From contig RFJB01000073.1 in the NCBI GenBank assembly GCA_003695045.1, positions 1-22,883 of the forward strand: a stretch of 22,883 nt of DNA. The letters are read 5' to 3'. This document shows positions 7,174 through 15,210 of the stretch, one piece after another (position 1 is the stretch's first letter; each line of letters opens with the position of its first letter). The stretch comes from Candidatus Woesearchaeota archaeon. GTDB lineage: Archaea; Nanobdellota; Nanobdellia; Woesearchaeales; J091. Below the pieces are notes generated by a model. The model had not been told where the DNA came from. It worked only from the letters and a program-made list of their open reading frames with translations, and made no database searches. Both the position numbers and the translations under genes were made by a program.

Positions 7174-7212
7174 CATAAATTCTTTTGCTAATTTTCTTGA
7201 AAAAACGAAAGA

Positions 7213-7220
7213 TTTAATAT
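7213..7220 (+). promoter_or_regulatory. Candidate TATA box of the Lrp-like regulator
   Basis: TTTAATAT is centred about 29 nt upstream of the ATG at 7246, predicting a start at or within a few bases of the codon, hence a leaderless transcript. Confidence 0.55.
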
Positions 7221-7240
7221 TAGAAATCTCTATTTGTCAA

Positions 7241-7253
7241 TCAAGATGCTTGA
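7241..7253. promoter_or_regulatory. Candidate Lrp-type operator over the regulator's start codon
   Basis: TCAAGATGCTTGA is a perfect inverted repeat (TCAAG-N3-CTTGA) that includes the ATG. It is nested in a second, wider inverted repeat, TTGTCAA (7234-7240) and TTGACAA (7250-7256), also perfect. A near-identical copy lies at 7135-7147 in inverse orientation. Its position over the predicted transcription start fits negative autoregulation, common in archaeal Lrp-type proteins. Confidence 0.55.
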
Positions 7254-8211
7254 CAAAATTGACCTTCTTGACAGGAGGATAATCTACGAGCTTGATTTCA
7301 ATGCACGCATGCCTTTATCGCAGCTTGCAAAAAAGTTACACGTATCCAAACAGACAGTGAAAAACAGGATAGACAAACTTCTTGAAAGGAACATCATCCT
7401 CGGCTTTTACACAGACATAAGCGCCTCGAAGATAGGTTATGAAATTTACATTGTTTATTTCAAATTTTACAAAATGAGCCCTGAAAAGGAAGCAGAGTTC
7501 ATAAACCACATGTGCTCACAGAAAAATATCGGGGTAAACATCTCCATAAATGGAAAATGGGATTACGGAATAGACATCTGGGCCAGGGATGTGGTTGAGT
7601 TTGAAGAAATATACAGAAATGCAATGTCAGACTGGGAAAAATATGTTCGGGAAAAAGACATTATGATAGAAACCGGATTCTACTATTTTAAGCCAACTCA
7701 AATCCTTAATCTGAAGTCAAATGAAATGATTGCAATGGAAGGACCCATAGAAAGACCAGAGCTTGACGCCACAGACACAACCATACTCAGAAAATTATCT
7801 TCAAATGCAAGAGTTCCTTTAACACACCTCGCAGAAGTTACCGGCCTGACACCCAACGGAGTAAAGGCAAGAATCAAAACACTTCAGTCACGAGGCATAA
7901 TTCTGGGGTATCGCGTTTTCATAAACTACCAAAAGCTTGGTTTTCTCCACTACCGAGTTTTTCTTCACATGGAATCCTACACTCCGCAACTTGAAAAGAA
8001 GCTCATTGAATACCTGAAACAGAACAAGACCTGTCCTTCCATCACAAAGACGATTGGCTACTGCGAGCTGGAATTCAGAGCAGTGGTTTCTTCAGTGGAC
8101 GAATTCTACGCCCTCATGAATGATATGAAAAATACTTTCCCGGAAATAAAAGAGTACGAGTCAATAATATACGCCAAGATGCACGGTGCATGGAACTATT
8201 TCCCCTTCTGA
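7246..8211 (+). CDS. Lrp/AsnC-type transcription regulator with duplicated HTH modules
   Basis: This 321-residue protein is about twice the length of a single Lrp/AsnC protein. It begins with an AsnC-type HTH (about 7-54: LDRRIIYELDFNAR, then LSQLAKKLHVSKQTVKNRI). A regulatory region follows, then a second, similar HTH starts near 172 (LDATDTTILRKLSSNAR, then LTHLAEVTGLTPNGVKARI), followed by a RAM-like region ending EYESIIYAK. The architecture suggests an internal duplication. I start it at ATG 7246, not the in-frame TTG at 7234, because the TATA box at 7213-7220 is correctly spaced only for the ATG. It is divergent from the GAPDH-like operon and very probably regulates it and itself. The ligand is unknown; an amino acid or pathway metabolite is plausible. 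Confidence 0.88.
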   Translation: MLDKIDLLDRRIIYELDFNARMPLSQLAKKLHVSKQTVKNRIDKLLERNIILGFYTDISASKIGYEIYIVYFKFYKMSPEKEAEFINHMCSQKNIGVNISINGKWDYGIDIWARDVVEFEEIYRNAMSDWEKYVREKDIMIETGFYYFKPTQILNLKSNEMIAMEGPIERPELDATDTTILRKLSSNARVPLTHLAEVTGLTPNGVKARIKTLQSRGIILGYRVFINYQKLGFLHYRVFLHMESYTPQLEKKLIEYLKQNKTCPSITKTIGYCELEFRAVVSSVDEFYALMNDMKNTFPEIKEYESIIYAKMHGAWNYFPF

Positions 8212-8226
8212 TGCTGTTCAAGCAGT

Positions 8227-9366
8227 TCATCCAAACATGCTTATGTAAGAATAGTCGTCCTCTTTCTCGTGCTGCCTGACCTTTTCAATGGCATACTCAA
8301 AGTCCTTCTTCGTAATCTTCGTCCTCTTGTTTCTTATGGCGCTGTACCCGGCTTCTGTCGCAACCGCCTTGACTTCCGCTCCTGAAAAGCCCTTCATCTT
8401 CTTTACCAAACTGTCAATGTCAATGCGCTTGTCAAGCTTCATGTTTCTCGTGTGAATCGTGAATATTTCCTTCAGGCCTTCCTCGTCAGGAGCCGGAACC
8501 TTGATAAGCCGGTCAAGCCTGCCGGGCCTTATCACGGCAGGGTCGAGAATGTCAAGCCGGTTGGTGCACCCGATGACCTTCACATTGCCCAGATTCTTGA
8601 ACCCGTCAATCTCGGCAAGAAGCTGCATGAATGTCCTCTGAACTTCCCTCTCGCCGCTTGTTCCTACCTCAATCCTTCTTGCGGCGAGAGCGTCAATCTC
8701 GTCAATGAAAACGATGCTCGGCGCCTTTTCGCGGGCAAGCTCGAATATCTCCTTAACAAGCTTCGCTCCTTCCCCGATGAATTTCTGCACAAGCTCCGAC
8801 GCAACAATCTCAATAAAAGTTGCCTTGGTTGATGTTGCAACAGCTTTCGCAAGAAGCGTCTTTCCCGTTCCCGGAGGGCCGTAAAGAAGAATCCCCTTCG
8901 GAGGGGTGATGCCTATTTTCTTGAAGAGCTCGGGGTTTTTCAGCGGAAGCTCGACAACCTCCTTGATTTCCTCCGCCTGCTCGTCAAGCCCTCCAATGTC
9001 AGACCACTTCACGTTCGGCTTTTCGACAATCACGAACTGCTCAACTGTAAACTTCTTGCTTCTCGGAATCTTTCTTACAATTGTGAGGTTTTTCTGCTCA
9101 ACCAGAACCGTGTCTCCCGGCTTCACGCCTTTGCATTCTGATGCGATATTCACAAAAAACCTGTTTCCGTTCGGAACCTTGATGATGGCATGCTCGCCCA
9201 TGACCTCTGCGACTTCGCAAACCATCAACGCAGGATACCTGAACTTGTCAAGCTCTCTCTTAAGCTGATGGACGGTTTCTTTCAGAATTCTGTTCTCTTC
9301 TTCAAGGGAATCCCTGTCCAGGGCATAACTGTACATTACATTCTCAAGCTCGTCCTTGGTAGGCAT
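8227..9366 (-). CDS. pan: Proteasome-activating nucleotidase PAN (AAA+ ATPase)
   Basis: PAN is the hexameric ATPase that unfolds proteins and feeds them to the archaeal 20S proteasome. The 379 residues contain an N-terminal coiled coil (about 5-42) ending at the conserved Pro45, an OB domain (about 47-100) and an AAA+ module. Visible motifs are Walker A GPPGTGKT (163-170), the pore-loop KFIGEG (195-200), Walker B VFIDEID (219-225) and Arg residues in RPGRLDR (280-286). It is roughly 50 residues shorter than well-studied PAN, mainly in the coiled coil. The C-terminus reads YISMFG and lacks the terminal hydrophobic-Tyr-X motif that opens the 20S gate. Its own TATA box separates it from the upstream peptidase operon. 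The convergent regulator ends 15 bp away. Confidence 0.93.
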   Translation of the reverse strand: MPTKDELENVMYSYALDRDSLEEENRILKETVHQLKRELDKFRYPALMVCEVAEVMGEHAIIKVPNGNRFFVNIASECKGVKPGDTVLVEQKNLTIVRKIPRSKKFTVEQFVIVEKPNVKWSDIGGLDEQAEEIKEVVELPLKNPELFKKIGITPPKGILLYGPPGTGKTLLAKAVATSTKATFIEIVASELVQKFIGEGAKLVKEIFELAREKAPSIVFIDEIDALAARRIEVGTSGEREVQRTFMQLLAEIDGFKNLGNVKVIGCTNRLDILDPAVIRPGRLDRLIKVPAPDEEGLKEIFTIHTRNMKLDKRIDIDSLVKKMKGFSGAEVKAVATEAGYSAIRNKRTKITKKDFEYAIEKVRQHEKEDDYSYISMFG

Positions 9367-9388
9367 GCCCCTCAGTGTTCATTAACTC

Positions 9389-9397
9389 TTTAAAAAA
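9389..9397 (-). promoter_or_regulatory. Candidate TATA box of pan
   Basis: On the minus strand TTTTTTAAA is centred about 27 nt upstream of the start codon at 9366, which predicts a leaderless or near-leaderless transcript. A GAGGGGC just before the ATG is too close to act as a normal SD. Confidence 0.5.
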
Positions 9398-9440
9398 GTT
9401 GTGCTTCTCAGTTCGGATGAGCGTCCAAACCCCTGAAAAC

Positions 9441-11231
9441 TTAAACAACAAGACGTCCTCCACGCATAATCCAGACCCTTCTTCCCTTGCTGTCCGATCC
9501 GAAAATGTCAAGCTTCTGCCTTTTCGCGTTGATAACCACATCATAATGATATGTTGTTGCCCTGTCCGCATCATAGCCCGCGCCAAGAGCAACATGAATC
9601 ATGCCCGCAATCTTCTCGCTCACAATCAGGTATCTTGAAAGCGGAGCTTTCTGATTGGTGTTGACAGCGAATTCACCAATCTTCGCAAAATTTGCCTTCA
9701 TAAGTTCAAACTCCTGCTTTGAAAGAACCGTCCTCTTTCTCAACAGGGACTGCCATGCGTTATTCCTGTGCTTTTCAATGGCAGAAACAACATCTTTAGG
9801 CCCTTTTTTTATTTCGTATCCCTTCTTTGATGCTTCAATCACAAGAGGCCTTTTCCAGGACAGAACATACGACCTGTCAATACTGACGACGACGTCTCCG
9901 ACAATCCTTCCTTCAACCCATTCAGGGGTAACAAAACATTCTCCTCCGGGAATGTTCGCCATCATGCCATACGCCTTTCCTTCCTTCTTCATCAGTTCAG
10001 GATTTACAACAAACCTTGCATCAGCATCAGAACGCTTTATGCCTCTTAAAGAGCCGTCGGGTTTCCTGATGCAAACCCTGAAGTTGCTTCCCTTGCCGCT
10101 TCTTACCTCTATAACGTCGCACTTCTTCATTGCCAGCTCAATCTTCCTGTTCTCCATCCTCATTTCTTTCCAGTCAATGTCATTGCTCGCAACAAACTCT
10201 TCAACAGGAACGGTCTGGGTGAAACCAATTCTTGACAACGGCGGCCTCTCTTCTTTTGCGCTGTTTGCAAGCCACGGGAACTTAAAGATAATCTGGCCGG
10301 GCGACGTCCATTTCGAACACTTCCCGCTTTTTCCGCATTTAACCGGATACCCGATTGCCTCTCCGAAAACGTGCCTGCCGTAAAACCCGTTTCCGCTTAT
10401 GCCGAATACTGCTTCAGCAACTTCAAACTGCAGGTTTAAAACAGAGGACATCTTTCTGTATGCAGAAAAGACCTTTTCCCTTTTCCACATGGAAAGGTGG
10501 CATCCTGCAAGGGTGTTCGCAAGTTCAGCGCTCTTTTCCGGAAACTCTTCTGCGTTCTTTCTCATTGTGTGCGCCTTGAATGAAACATCACAGCCCTTCT
10601 TTGCCGCCGCAAAAATCATGAACCATGCAATAATGAAATTATCGAGATAGTCCTCAAACACAAGACCTTCCTCTTCCGGAACAAGCTCGAAGCGTACCTG
10701 CAACCTTTCCCTCTTTTTCGGATTGAAAGAATTCTTCCACACCGCATCGCATACCTGTTCAAGCTTGGCGCCAATATTTTTAATCCTCTTTTTCCACCAA
10801 AACGATGTCTTCTTTTCTTCCAGACCTTTCACTGATTCTGCAAGATTGACAACCTCTGCCGGCTCAAACATCGACCTGAAAAACAATTTATCCTTCCCTT
10901 TCATCAGGTGGGATGCCAGATTGACGAATTCATCCACTTCTTTACTTCCACTCTTTCTGCCGTTCCAGACGGACACGAGATTTTTCACGAAGCAGTCATT
11001 CATTCCCCTGCTGCTTCCATAGAGGAACAGGTCAACTCCTGTTTCACTACAAGCCCTGCTCAGGCATGCCGCCTCAAAAAACAACCCTTCAACATCTCTC
11101 GTCTGCTTTCCCTTTGGAAAGGGAAGAACGACAAGCAATCTGTCCTTCCCAAGAGAACTCAAAAACCGCTTCCACAATTCAACGCTCTCTCTGAACGCTT
11201 CCTTGTCCTTTCTTCCATACCTTGCCATCAT
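9441..11231 (-). CDS. M29-like aminopeptidase with an enlarged N-terminal half
   Basis: The C-terminal part matches the M29 (AmpS/PepS thermophilic aminopeptidase) metal-site pattern. E431 lies in NIPGGECF, E520 in KIGEFAVNTN, E539/H546 in EKIAGMIHVALG and H562/D564 in TYHYDVV. M29 enzymes cut N-terminal residues from peptides using two metal ions. At 596 residues it is well above the usual roughly 400. The excess lies between an N-terminal Rossmann-like segment (31-75) and the catalytic part (about 420 on), where residues 90-340 include basic helical stretches and a Cys pair region (C299, C305). GGAG 7 nt before the ATG supports the start. It is the last gene of the tyrS-tldD-tldE-M24 operon and probably trims peptides. 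The function of the central region is unknown. Confidence 0.75.
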   Translation of the reverse strand: MMARYGRKDKEAFRESVELWKRFLSSLGKDRLLVVLPFPKGKQTRDVEGLFFEAACLSRACSETGVDLFLYGSSRGMNDCFVKNLVSVWNGRKSGSKEVDEFVNLASHLMKGKDKLFFRSMFEPAEVVNLAESVKGLEEKKTSFWWKKRIKNIGAKLEQVCDAVWKNSFNPKKRERLQVRFELVPEEEGLVFEDYLDNFIIAWFMIFAAAKKGCDVSFKAHTMRKNAEEFPEKSAELANTLAGCHLSMWKREKVFSAYRKMSSVLNLQFEVAEAVFGISGNGFYGRHVFGEAIGYPVKCGKSGKCSKWTSPGQIIFKFPWLANSAKEERPPLSRIGFTQTVPVEEFVASNDIDWKEMRMENRKIELAMKKCDVIEVRSGKGSNFRVCIRKPDGSLRGIKRSDADARFVVNPELMKKEGKAYGMMANIPGGECFVTPEWVEGRIVGDVVVSIDRSYVLSWKRPLVIEASKKGYEIKKGPKDVVSAIEKHRNNAWQSLLRKRTVLSKQEFELMKANFAKIGEFAVNTNQKAPLSRYLIVSEKIAGMIHVALGAGYDADRATTYHYDVVINAKRQKLDIFGSDSKGRRVWIMRGGRLVV

Positions 11232-11254
11232 GCGCCAACTCCGAAATCGGTTTC

Positions 11255-12325
11255 CTATTTTATGTTCAGAAGAAGAAGCGTTCTCTGGGGGCCTGAAATG
11301 AACTCCGCTCCTTTTTCCCCCACAAAAACCATGTCCTCAACACGAATTCCGAATGATTTCTCATAAACTGCCGGCTCCAGGGTAAAAACAGAACCTTCCC
11401 GTATAACGTCTTTCGAACCGGGCCTCAGAAACGGCTTCTCGTGAATCTCGACTCCGACGCCATGCCCCAAGCTGTGGACAAGCTTCTCTCCCAGAATCTT
11501 TCTTGCCCTGTCATCTACTTCTGATGCTTTAGCGCCTACTCTTATTGCGCTGAAAGAAGAATCCCTTGCTTCAATGACCTTCCTGAAAGATTCAAGCTCC
11601 CTTTGTGAAGGACCGTTCTTGTTCTTCTTCAAATAAACAGTCCTGCTTATGTCCGCATGGTAACCTTTGTACTTTACCCCGAAATCAATGATGCAGAATC
11701 CGGGAGCAAGGGGTTTATTCAGGGCTCTTGCGTGGGGGATCCTTGAGTTTCTTCCGGAAGCAACAATGGGCTCAAAGGCAGTTCCTCCAAAAACAGACGC
11801 CTCCTCAACAAGGAACTTCTTCACATCAGTTTCTTTTCTGAACAACCTGAAATTAAGAAAACACTTTGAGAGAATCTCCTCAGTGGTTGCAGCTGCCTTC
11901 CGCAGAAGAGAAACTTCACGCGCTTCCTTGATTTCTCTAACGCTGTCAAGCTCCTCATCAACGCTCACAATCCTTCCTATCCTTCCAAGGCGCTTTGAAA
12001 ACGAAAGCGGAATTCTTGCTGAAGCCACGCCAATCCTCGGCTTCTTCTTCATTCTGGAAGCCATCCTCCCAAGTTCTTCCATTACGCTTCTGCACGAAAC
12101 AAGAATGACGTCGTTTCTGCACTTCAAGGCATCTATTACCAGAGGGGAAGCAAAGAGGAACGCCTTTCTTTTGGTAACGAGCAGAAGCGACTCGTCGGTG
12201 TTCTGCTCCAGAAGGTAATCCATGAGGGGCTCTGAATTGTAAACATACCTTAACAGCACAACCCAGTCCAGATTGTTCTTTCTCATGACATCTCTTAACC
12301 TGTCAAAACCCGACTTCACCTTCAT
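11255..12325 (-). CDS. M24 family metallopeptidase (Xaa-Pro dipeptidase/aminopeptidase P-like)
   Basis: M24 'pita-bread' enzymes hydrolyse Xaa-Pro peptides or N-terminal residues. The 356-residue length fits archaeal PepQ/aminopeptidase P proteins. The N-terminal creatinase-like domain covers about residues 1-130 and the catalytic domain the rest. All five metal ligands are visible: D214 (CIIDFG), D225 (GYHADISRTV), H288 (HSLGHGVGVEIHE), E317 (FTLEPAVY) and E330 (IRVEDM). It starts 15 nt after tldE with GAGAGGG upstream of the ATG, and its stop is 23 nt before the M29-like gene. It is likely a cytosolic peptidase acting on short peptides. Prolidase and aminopeptidase P cannot be separated by sequence inspection. 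Confidence 0.9.
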   Translation of the reverse strand: MKVKSGFDRLRDVMRKNNLDWVVLLRYVYNSEPLMDYLLEQNTDESLLLVTKRKAFLFASPLVIDALKCRNDVILVSCRSVMEELGRMASRMKKKPRIGVASARIPLSFSKRLGRIGRIVSVDEELDSVREIKEAREVSLLRKAAATTEEILSKCFLNFRLFRKETDVKKFLVEEASVFGGTAFEPIVASGRNSRIPHARALNKPLAPGFCIIDFGVKYKGYHADISRTVYLKKNKNGPSQRELESFRKVIEARDSSFSAIRVGAKASEVDDRARKILGEKLVHSLGHGVGVEIHEKPFLRPGSKDVIREGSVFTLEPAVYEKSFGIRVEDMVFVGEKGAEFISGPQRTLLLLNIK

Positions 12326-12340
12326 TTTCTACGCCCTCTC

Positions 12341-13633
12341 TTAATGACTTAGCCGTATCCTGTCTGTCACGAGCCCTTTCATGGTTATTCCGCTTCTCGT
12401 TTCCCTCTTTCCATAAAAACCCGCGCTTTTCAGAATGTCCTCCATCCTGCCGAACATCATGAAGGGCTCCAACGGAACTCTCTCGCCTTTCCTTATTAAA
12501 ACTGCCGAATCGGACAGAACAGAAAACTCCGTCGTGGCGGAATTGCTGGTGTGGCTTCCTATCACGCTTTCAACAAGAATGAAATCATCAACTTCAACAT
12601 TCTTTCCGGAAACCTCAATATTGCTGAACTCAATGCTGCTTCTTCCCGCATGCCCGTTGTTTTCCACTCCAAAACGTTTTGAAGTGTTGTAGTCGCTTAC
12701 AACACCCTTCAGAGAGCCGTCTTTAACAAGGTCAACCTTTTTTGAGCGCGACCCATCATAATCAAAAGGATACGAGTTGATTCCTGACTTCTTAAGAGGG
12801 TTGTCGACAATTCTGAGATTGCTGTCAAAAATTCTCTCTCCAGAACTGAAGTTCCCAAGGGCGTACCTTCCCGCCCTGTCCCTTATCATGTCCAGACGGA
12901 AGTTTGGAAGAAAAGCATACTCCAAAAGTTCAGAAGCAACATTCGGGGAAAGCACAACAACCTTTGGAAGGCGCTTCACTCTCTTCCGGTTCAGCCCTTC
13001 CAGGGACCTCATTAGGGCGTTCCTCCATACGTTCTCTTTTTTTCTCGTTCCGACCAGACTTCCGCTTTCAATGCTTTCCCACGAAGAAGATTTTTTTCCG
13101 TTCGAGCCGGCAGTTATGGAAACAGAACTTCCGTAGTAGGTGCTTCTGAATATGTTGTGCAGACCTTCTGACGTTTCAATCTCGAACTCATTTACCGAAA
13201 CGCCCGAATGGCCGAAGGTCACCCTGACGTCAAGCCCTTTCCCGAACCGACTTTCTCTGACAAGCTCTATCATTCCCGAAGCATCTTCCAACACAACATC
13301 CTTTCCCTGCTCTGCCAGTTCAGCGTCGAAACATTTCATTGCCCGCGCCTTTTGCCCGGGCGGAAGACCGTAAAAGAATTCAAGCTCAGGAGCAGACCTC
13401 AGCAATCTGACGCTTCTCCGAAGGTTTTTCTCATCAAGAGACGCCATCTCTGCAGATACAAACTTTTTTCCCTTCCACAGGCGCACAAAGTATGAGCACG
13501 AGCTTCCTGACGACACTTCTTTTGTCCGGTTGTTTCTCACAACGCTGCTGACGGACGAAGCAGCACTTTTCACAATAGAATAATCGCTTGCCTCGTCTAA
13601 AACTCTCTTAAGCCGTGATGATACAAGCGCCAT
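12341..13633 (-). CDS. tldE: TldE/PmbA-family protein, partner of TldD
   Basis: TldE forms a heterodimer with TldD. The complex is a metalloprotease that degrades unfolded or natural peptides, and TldE itself lacks the metal-binding HExxxH. No HExxxH is visible here, as expected. The 430-residue length and C-terminal block (EVDDFILVESVIGSHT, followed by a DSAVLIRKGE segment) fit the U62 family. I place the start at ATG 13633, just after the tldD stop. An in-frame TTG at 13639, overlapping that stop, is the alternative; GGTGG upstream is better spaced for the TTG. The near-overlap with tldD implies coupled, stoichiometric synthesis of the two subunits. Confidence 0.87.
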   Translation of the reverse strand: MALVSSRLKRVLDEASDYSIVKSAASSVSSVVRNNRTKEVSSGSSCSYFVRLWKGKKFVSAEMASLDEKNLRRSVRLLRSAPELEFFYGLPPGQKARAMKCFDAELAEQGKDVVLEDASGMIELVRESRFGKGLDVRVTFGHSGVSVNEFEIETSEGLHNIFRSTYYGSSVSITAGSNGKKSSSWESIESGSLVGTRKKENVWRNALMRSLEGLNRKRVKRLPKVVVLSPNVASELLEYAFLPNFRLDMIRDRAGRYALGNFSSGERIFDSNLRIVDNPLKKSGINSYPFDYDGSRSKKVDLVKDGSLKGVVSDYNTSKRFGVENNGHAGRSSIEFSNIEVSGKNVEVDDFILVESVIGSHTSNSATTEFSVLSDSAVLIRKGERVPLEPFMMFGRMEDILKSAGFYGKRETRSGITMKGLVTDRIRLSH

Positions 13634-13635
13634 TC

Positions 13636-15186
13636 TCAAGCGCCCCCCACCAAGGTTCTTCCCAGCAGGACCTTCGGGTTAAACCCAACCACAGGGACCG
13701 ACTGGCCGAACTTTCCGCACAGGCCCGCCATTCCCACCGCAGGGGTTCTCCCTATTTTTTCAATGCTGCTCAGCATCTCCAATGTGTTTCCGGAAAGCGA
13801 AACACCCTTCACAGGAGTTTTAACAGCGCCCTTCTCAATAATATAACCGTAACTTGCGTTGAACTGAAAGTTGCCGCTCGCAATATCCACCTGTCCGCCG
13901 GCGCTTCCGCCAAGAAGAAAACCCTTTTTCACATCCTCAATGAGCTCTTCATCAGAGCTGCTTCCGGGAAGCAGATTGGTATTGCTCATTCTCACAGCGG
14001 GAATGTTGCCTACCCCTTCCGAGCGCGCGTTGCCGGTCGACACAGTTTCCATTACAGCAGCGGTTTCTCTTGAGTGCATGAATGACTTCAGAATTCCTCT
14101 TTTGACAATCTCTGTTTTTTGAGAAGGCACGCCCTCGTCGTCAAAGAAAAAGCTCCCCCACAATCCAGCCATCGTGGCATCATCAACAATGTTCAATTCA
14201 TCCGTTCCGTTGTTTTCACCGGATTCTCGTTTGGAAAGTTTCCTGCCAATCATCCCCTGAAGGCAGCTCTCCCCGTTCAGAACTCCGTCCGCCTCTGCCG
14301 CGTGGCCGAATGCCTCGTGGATGAGAACATCCACCAGCTCCTCGTCCACAACCACAGGGAACACCCCGCCCCTTGCCGGTTTTGCAATAAGCGCCTCTTT
14401 AAGCCGGAAGGAAAGACGCTCAAGAAGACCTGCCATTCCGTCGCTTTCAACGCGCCACCTCCTCCTTCCCGAGTAAACGCTTGAAATCCTGCCCCCATCA
14501 AACACCTCGAACCCTGCCTGAAAGCCAAGTATGCCGCTGTGCTCTTCCACCCTTGAGTTCCGCTTACCTGTCAAAGTAGCGTTAGCATAGGTATAGAGCA
14601 AATCCTGGACTGCTTCGCTGCCCGAAGAATTCAGAAGCCCAATCCTTTTGTGAACGCTTGAGTATCCCATGGAAACACCGGACAATTTTCCCCTGCTCTT
14701 CTCCCCAGAACCGGTGTTATCATCATCTGTCTTTTGTTTTCCAAACTTCTCAACCGTTTCAGAGTGAAGCTCTTTCATTCGCCTGAGTATGTCCTCGTTC
14801 TCAACATCCTCAGGACTGACCTTTGGTTTCACACTGAACCTTCCCGAAGCAAAACTTCTGTCCTCAACTTTTTCTTCCCCGTTGTTTTTGCTCCTCTTTC
14901 CAAGCAACACAGCATTTCTTAGCGCCTCCCTCGCTGCTCTCTCCGCTGCACCTTTCCAGTCATTCCTGTTGAGCGTGGCAGCAGAAAAACCCCAGCATCC
15001 CTTCAAAAGAACTCTTGCAGAAACCGCGCGTGCAGATTCAAACCCTGCTTCCCTCGCAGATCCATTTGCGAATTTCAACCTTCTGTTGCTCGTCTCCCCA
15101 ACTCTGAACTCCCAGTAAGACCCACGTTCAAGGGCTTTCACCCTTTTTGATACAGAAGCAAGAATCTCTTCCACTCCAAGGTCCAT
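13636..15186 (-). CDS. tldD: TldD metalloprotease subunit
   Basis: TldD is the catalytic half of the TldD/TldE peptidase. The metal-binding motif HEAFGH (H290, E291, H295) and the later Cys in GLCGKFGQSVPV (C490) are present, matching characterised TldD. The 516 residues slightly exceed the typical length because of hydrophilic insertions at about 95-110, 150-168 (a Lys/Asp/Ser-rich segment) and 318-330. These may be lineage-specific surface loops. It starts 24 nt after the tyrS stop with a weak GAGAT site upstream, and tldE follows immediately. In the cell it probably acts on peptides released by the PAN-proteasome pathway, though TldD/E in bacteria also matures small modified peptides. Confidence 0.92.
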   Translation of the reverse strand: MDLGVEEILASVSKRVKALERGSYWEFRVGETSNRRLKFANGSAREAGFESARAVSARVLLKGCWGFSAATLNRNDWKGAAERAAREALRNAVLLGKRSKNNGEEKVEDRSFASGRFSVKPKVSPEDVENEDILRRMKELHSETVEKFGKQKTDDDNTGSGEKSRGKLSGVSMGYSSVHKRIGLLNSSGSEAVQDLLYTYANATLTGKRNSRVEEHSGILGFQAGFEVFDGGRISSVYSGRRRWRVESDGMAGLLERLSFRLKEALIAKPARGGVFPVVVDEELVDVLIHEAFGHAAEADGVLNGESCLQGMIGRKLSKRESGENNGTDELNIVDDATMAGLWGSFFFDDEGVPSQKTEIVKRGILKSFMHSRETAAVMETVSTGNARSEGVGNIPAVRMSNTNLLPGSSSDEELIEDVKKGFLLGGSAGGQVDIASGNFQFNASYGYIIEKGAVKTPVKGVSLSGNTLEMLSSIEKIGRTPAVGMAGLCGKFGQSVPVVGFNPKVLLGRTLVGGA

Positions 15187-15210
15187 TTTAATCTCTTCTT
15201 GCCGATCCCG

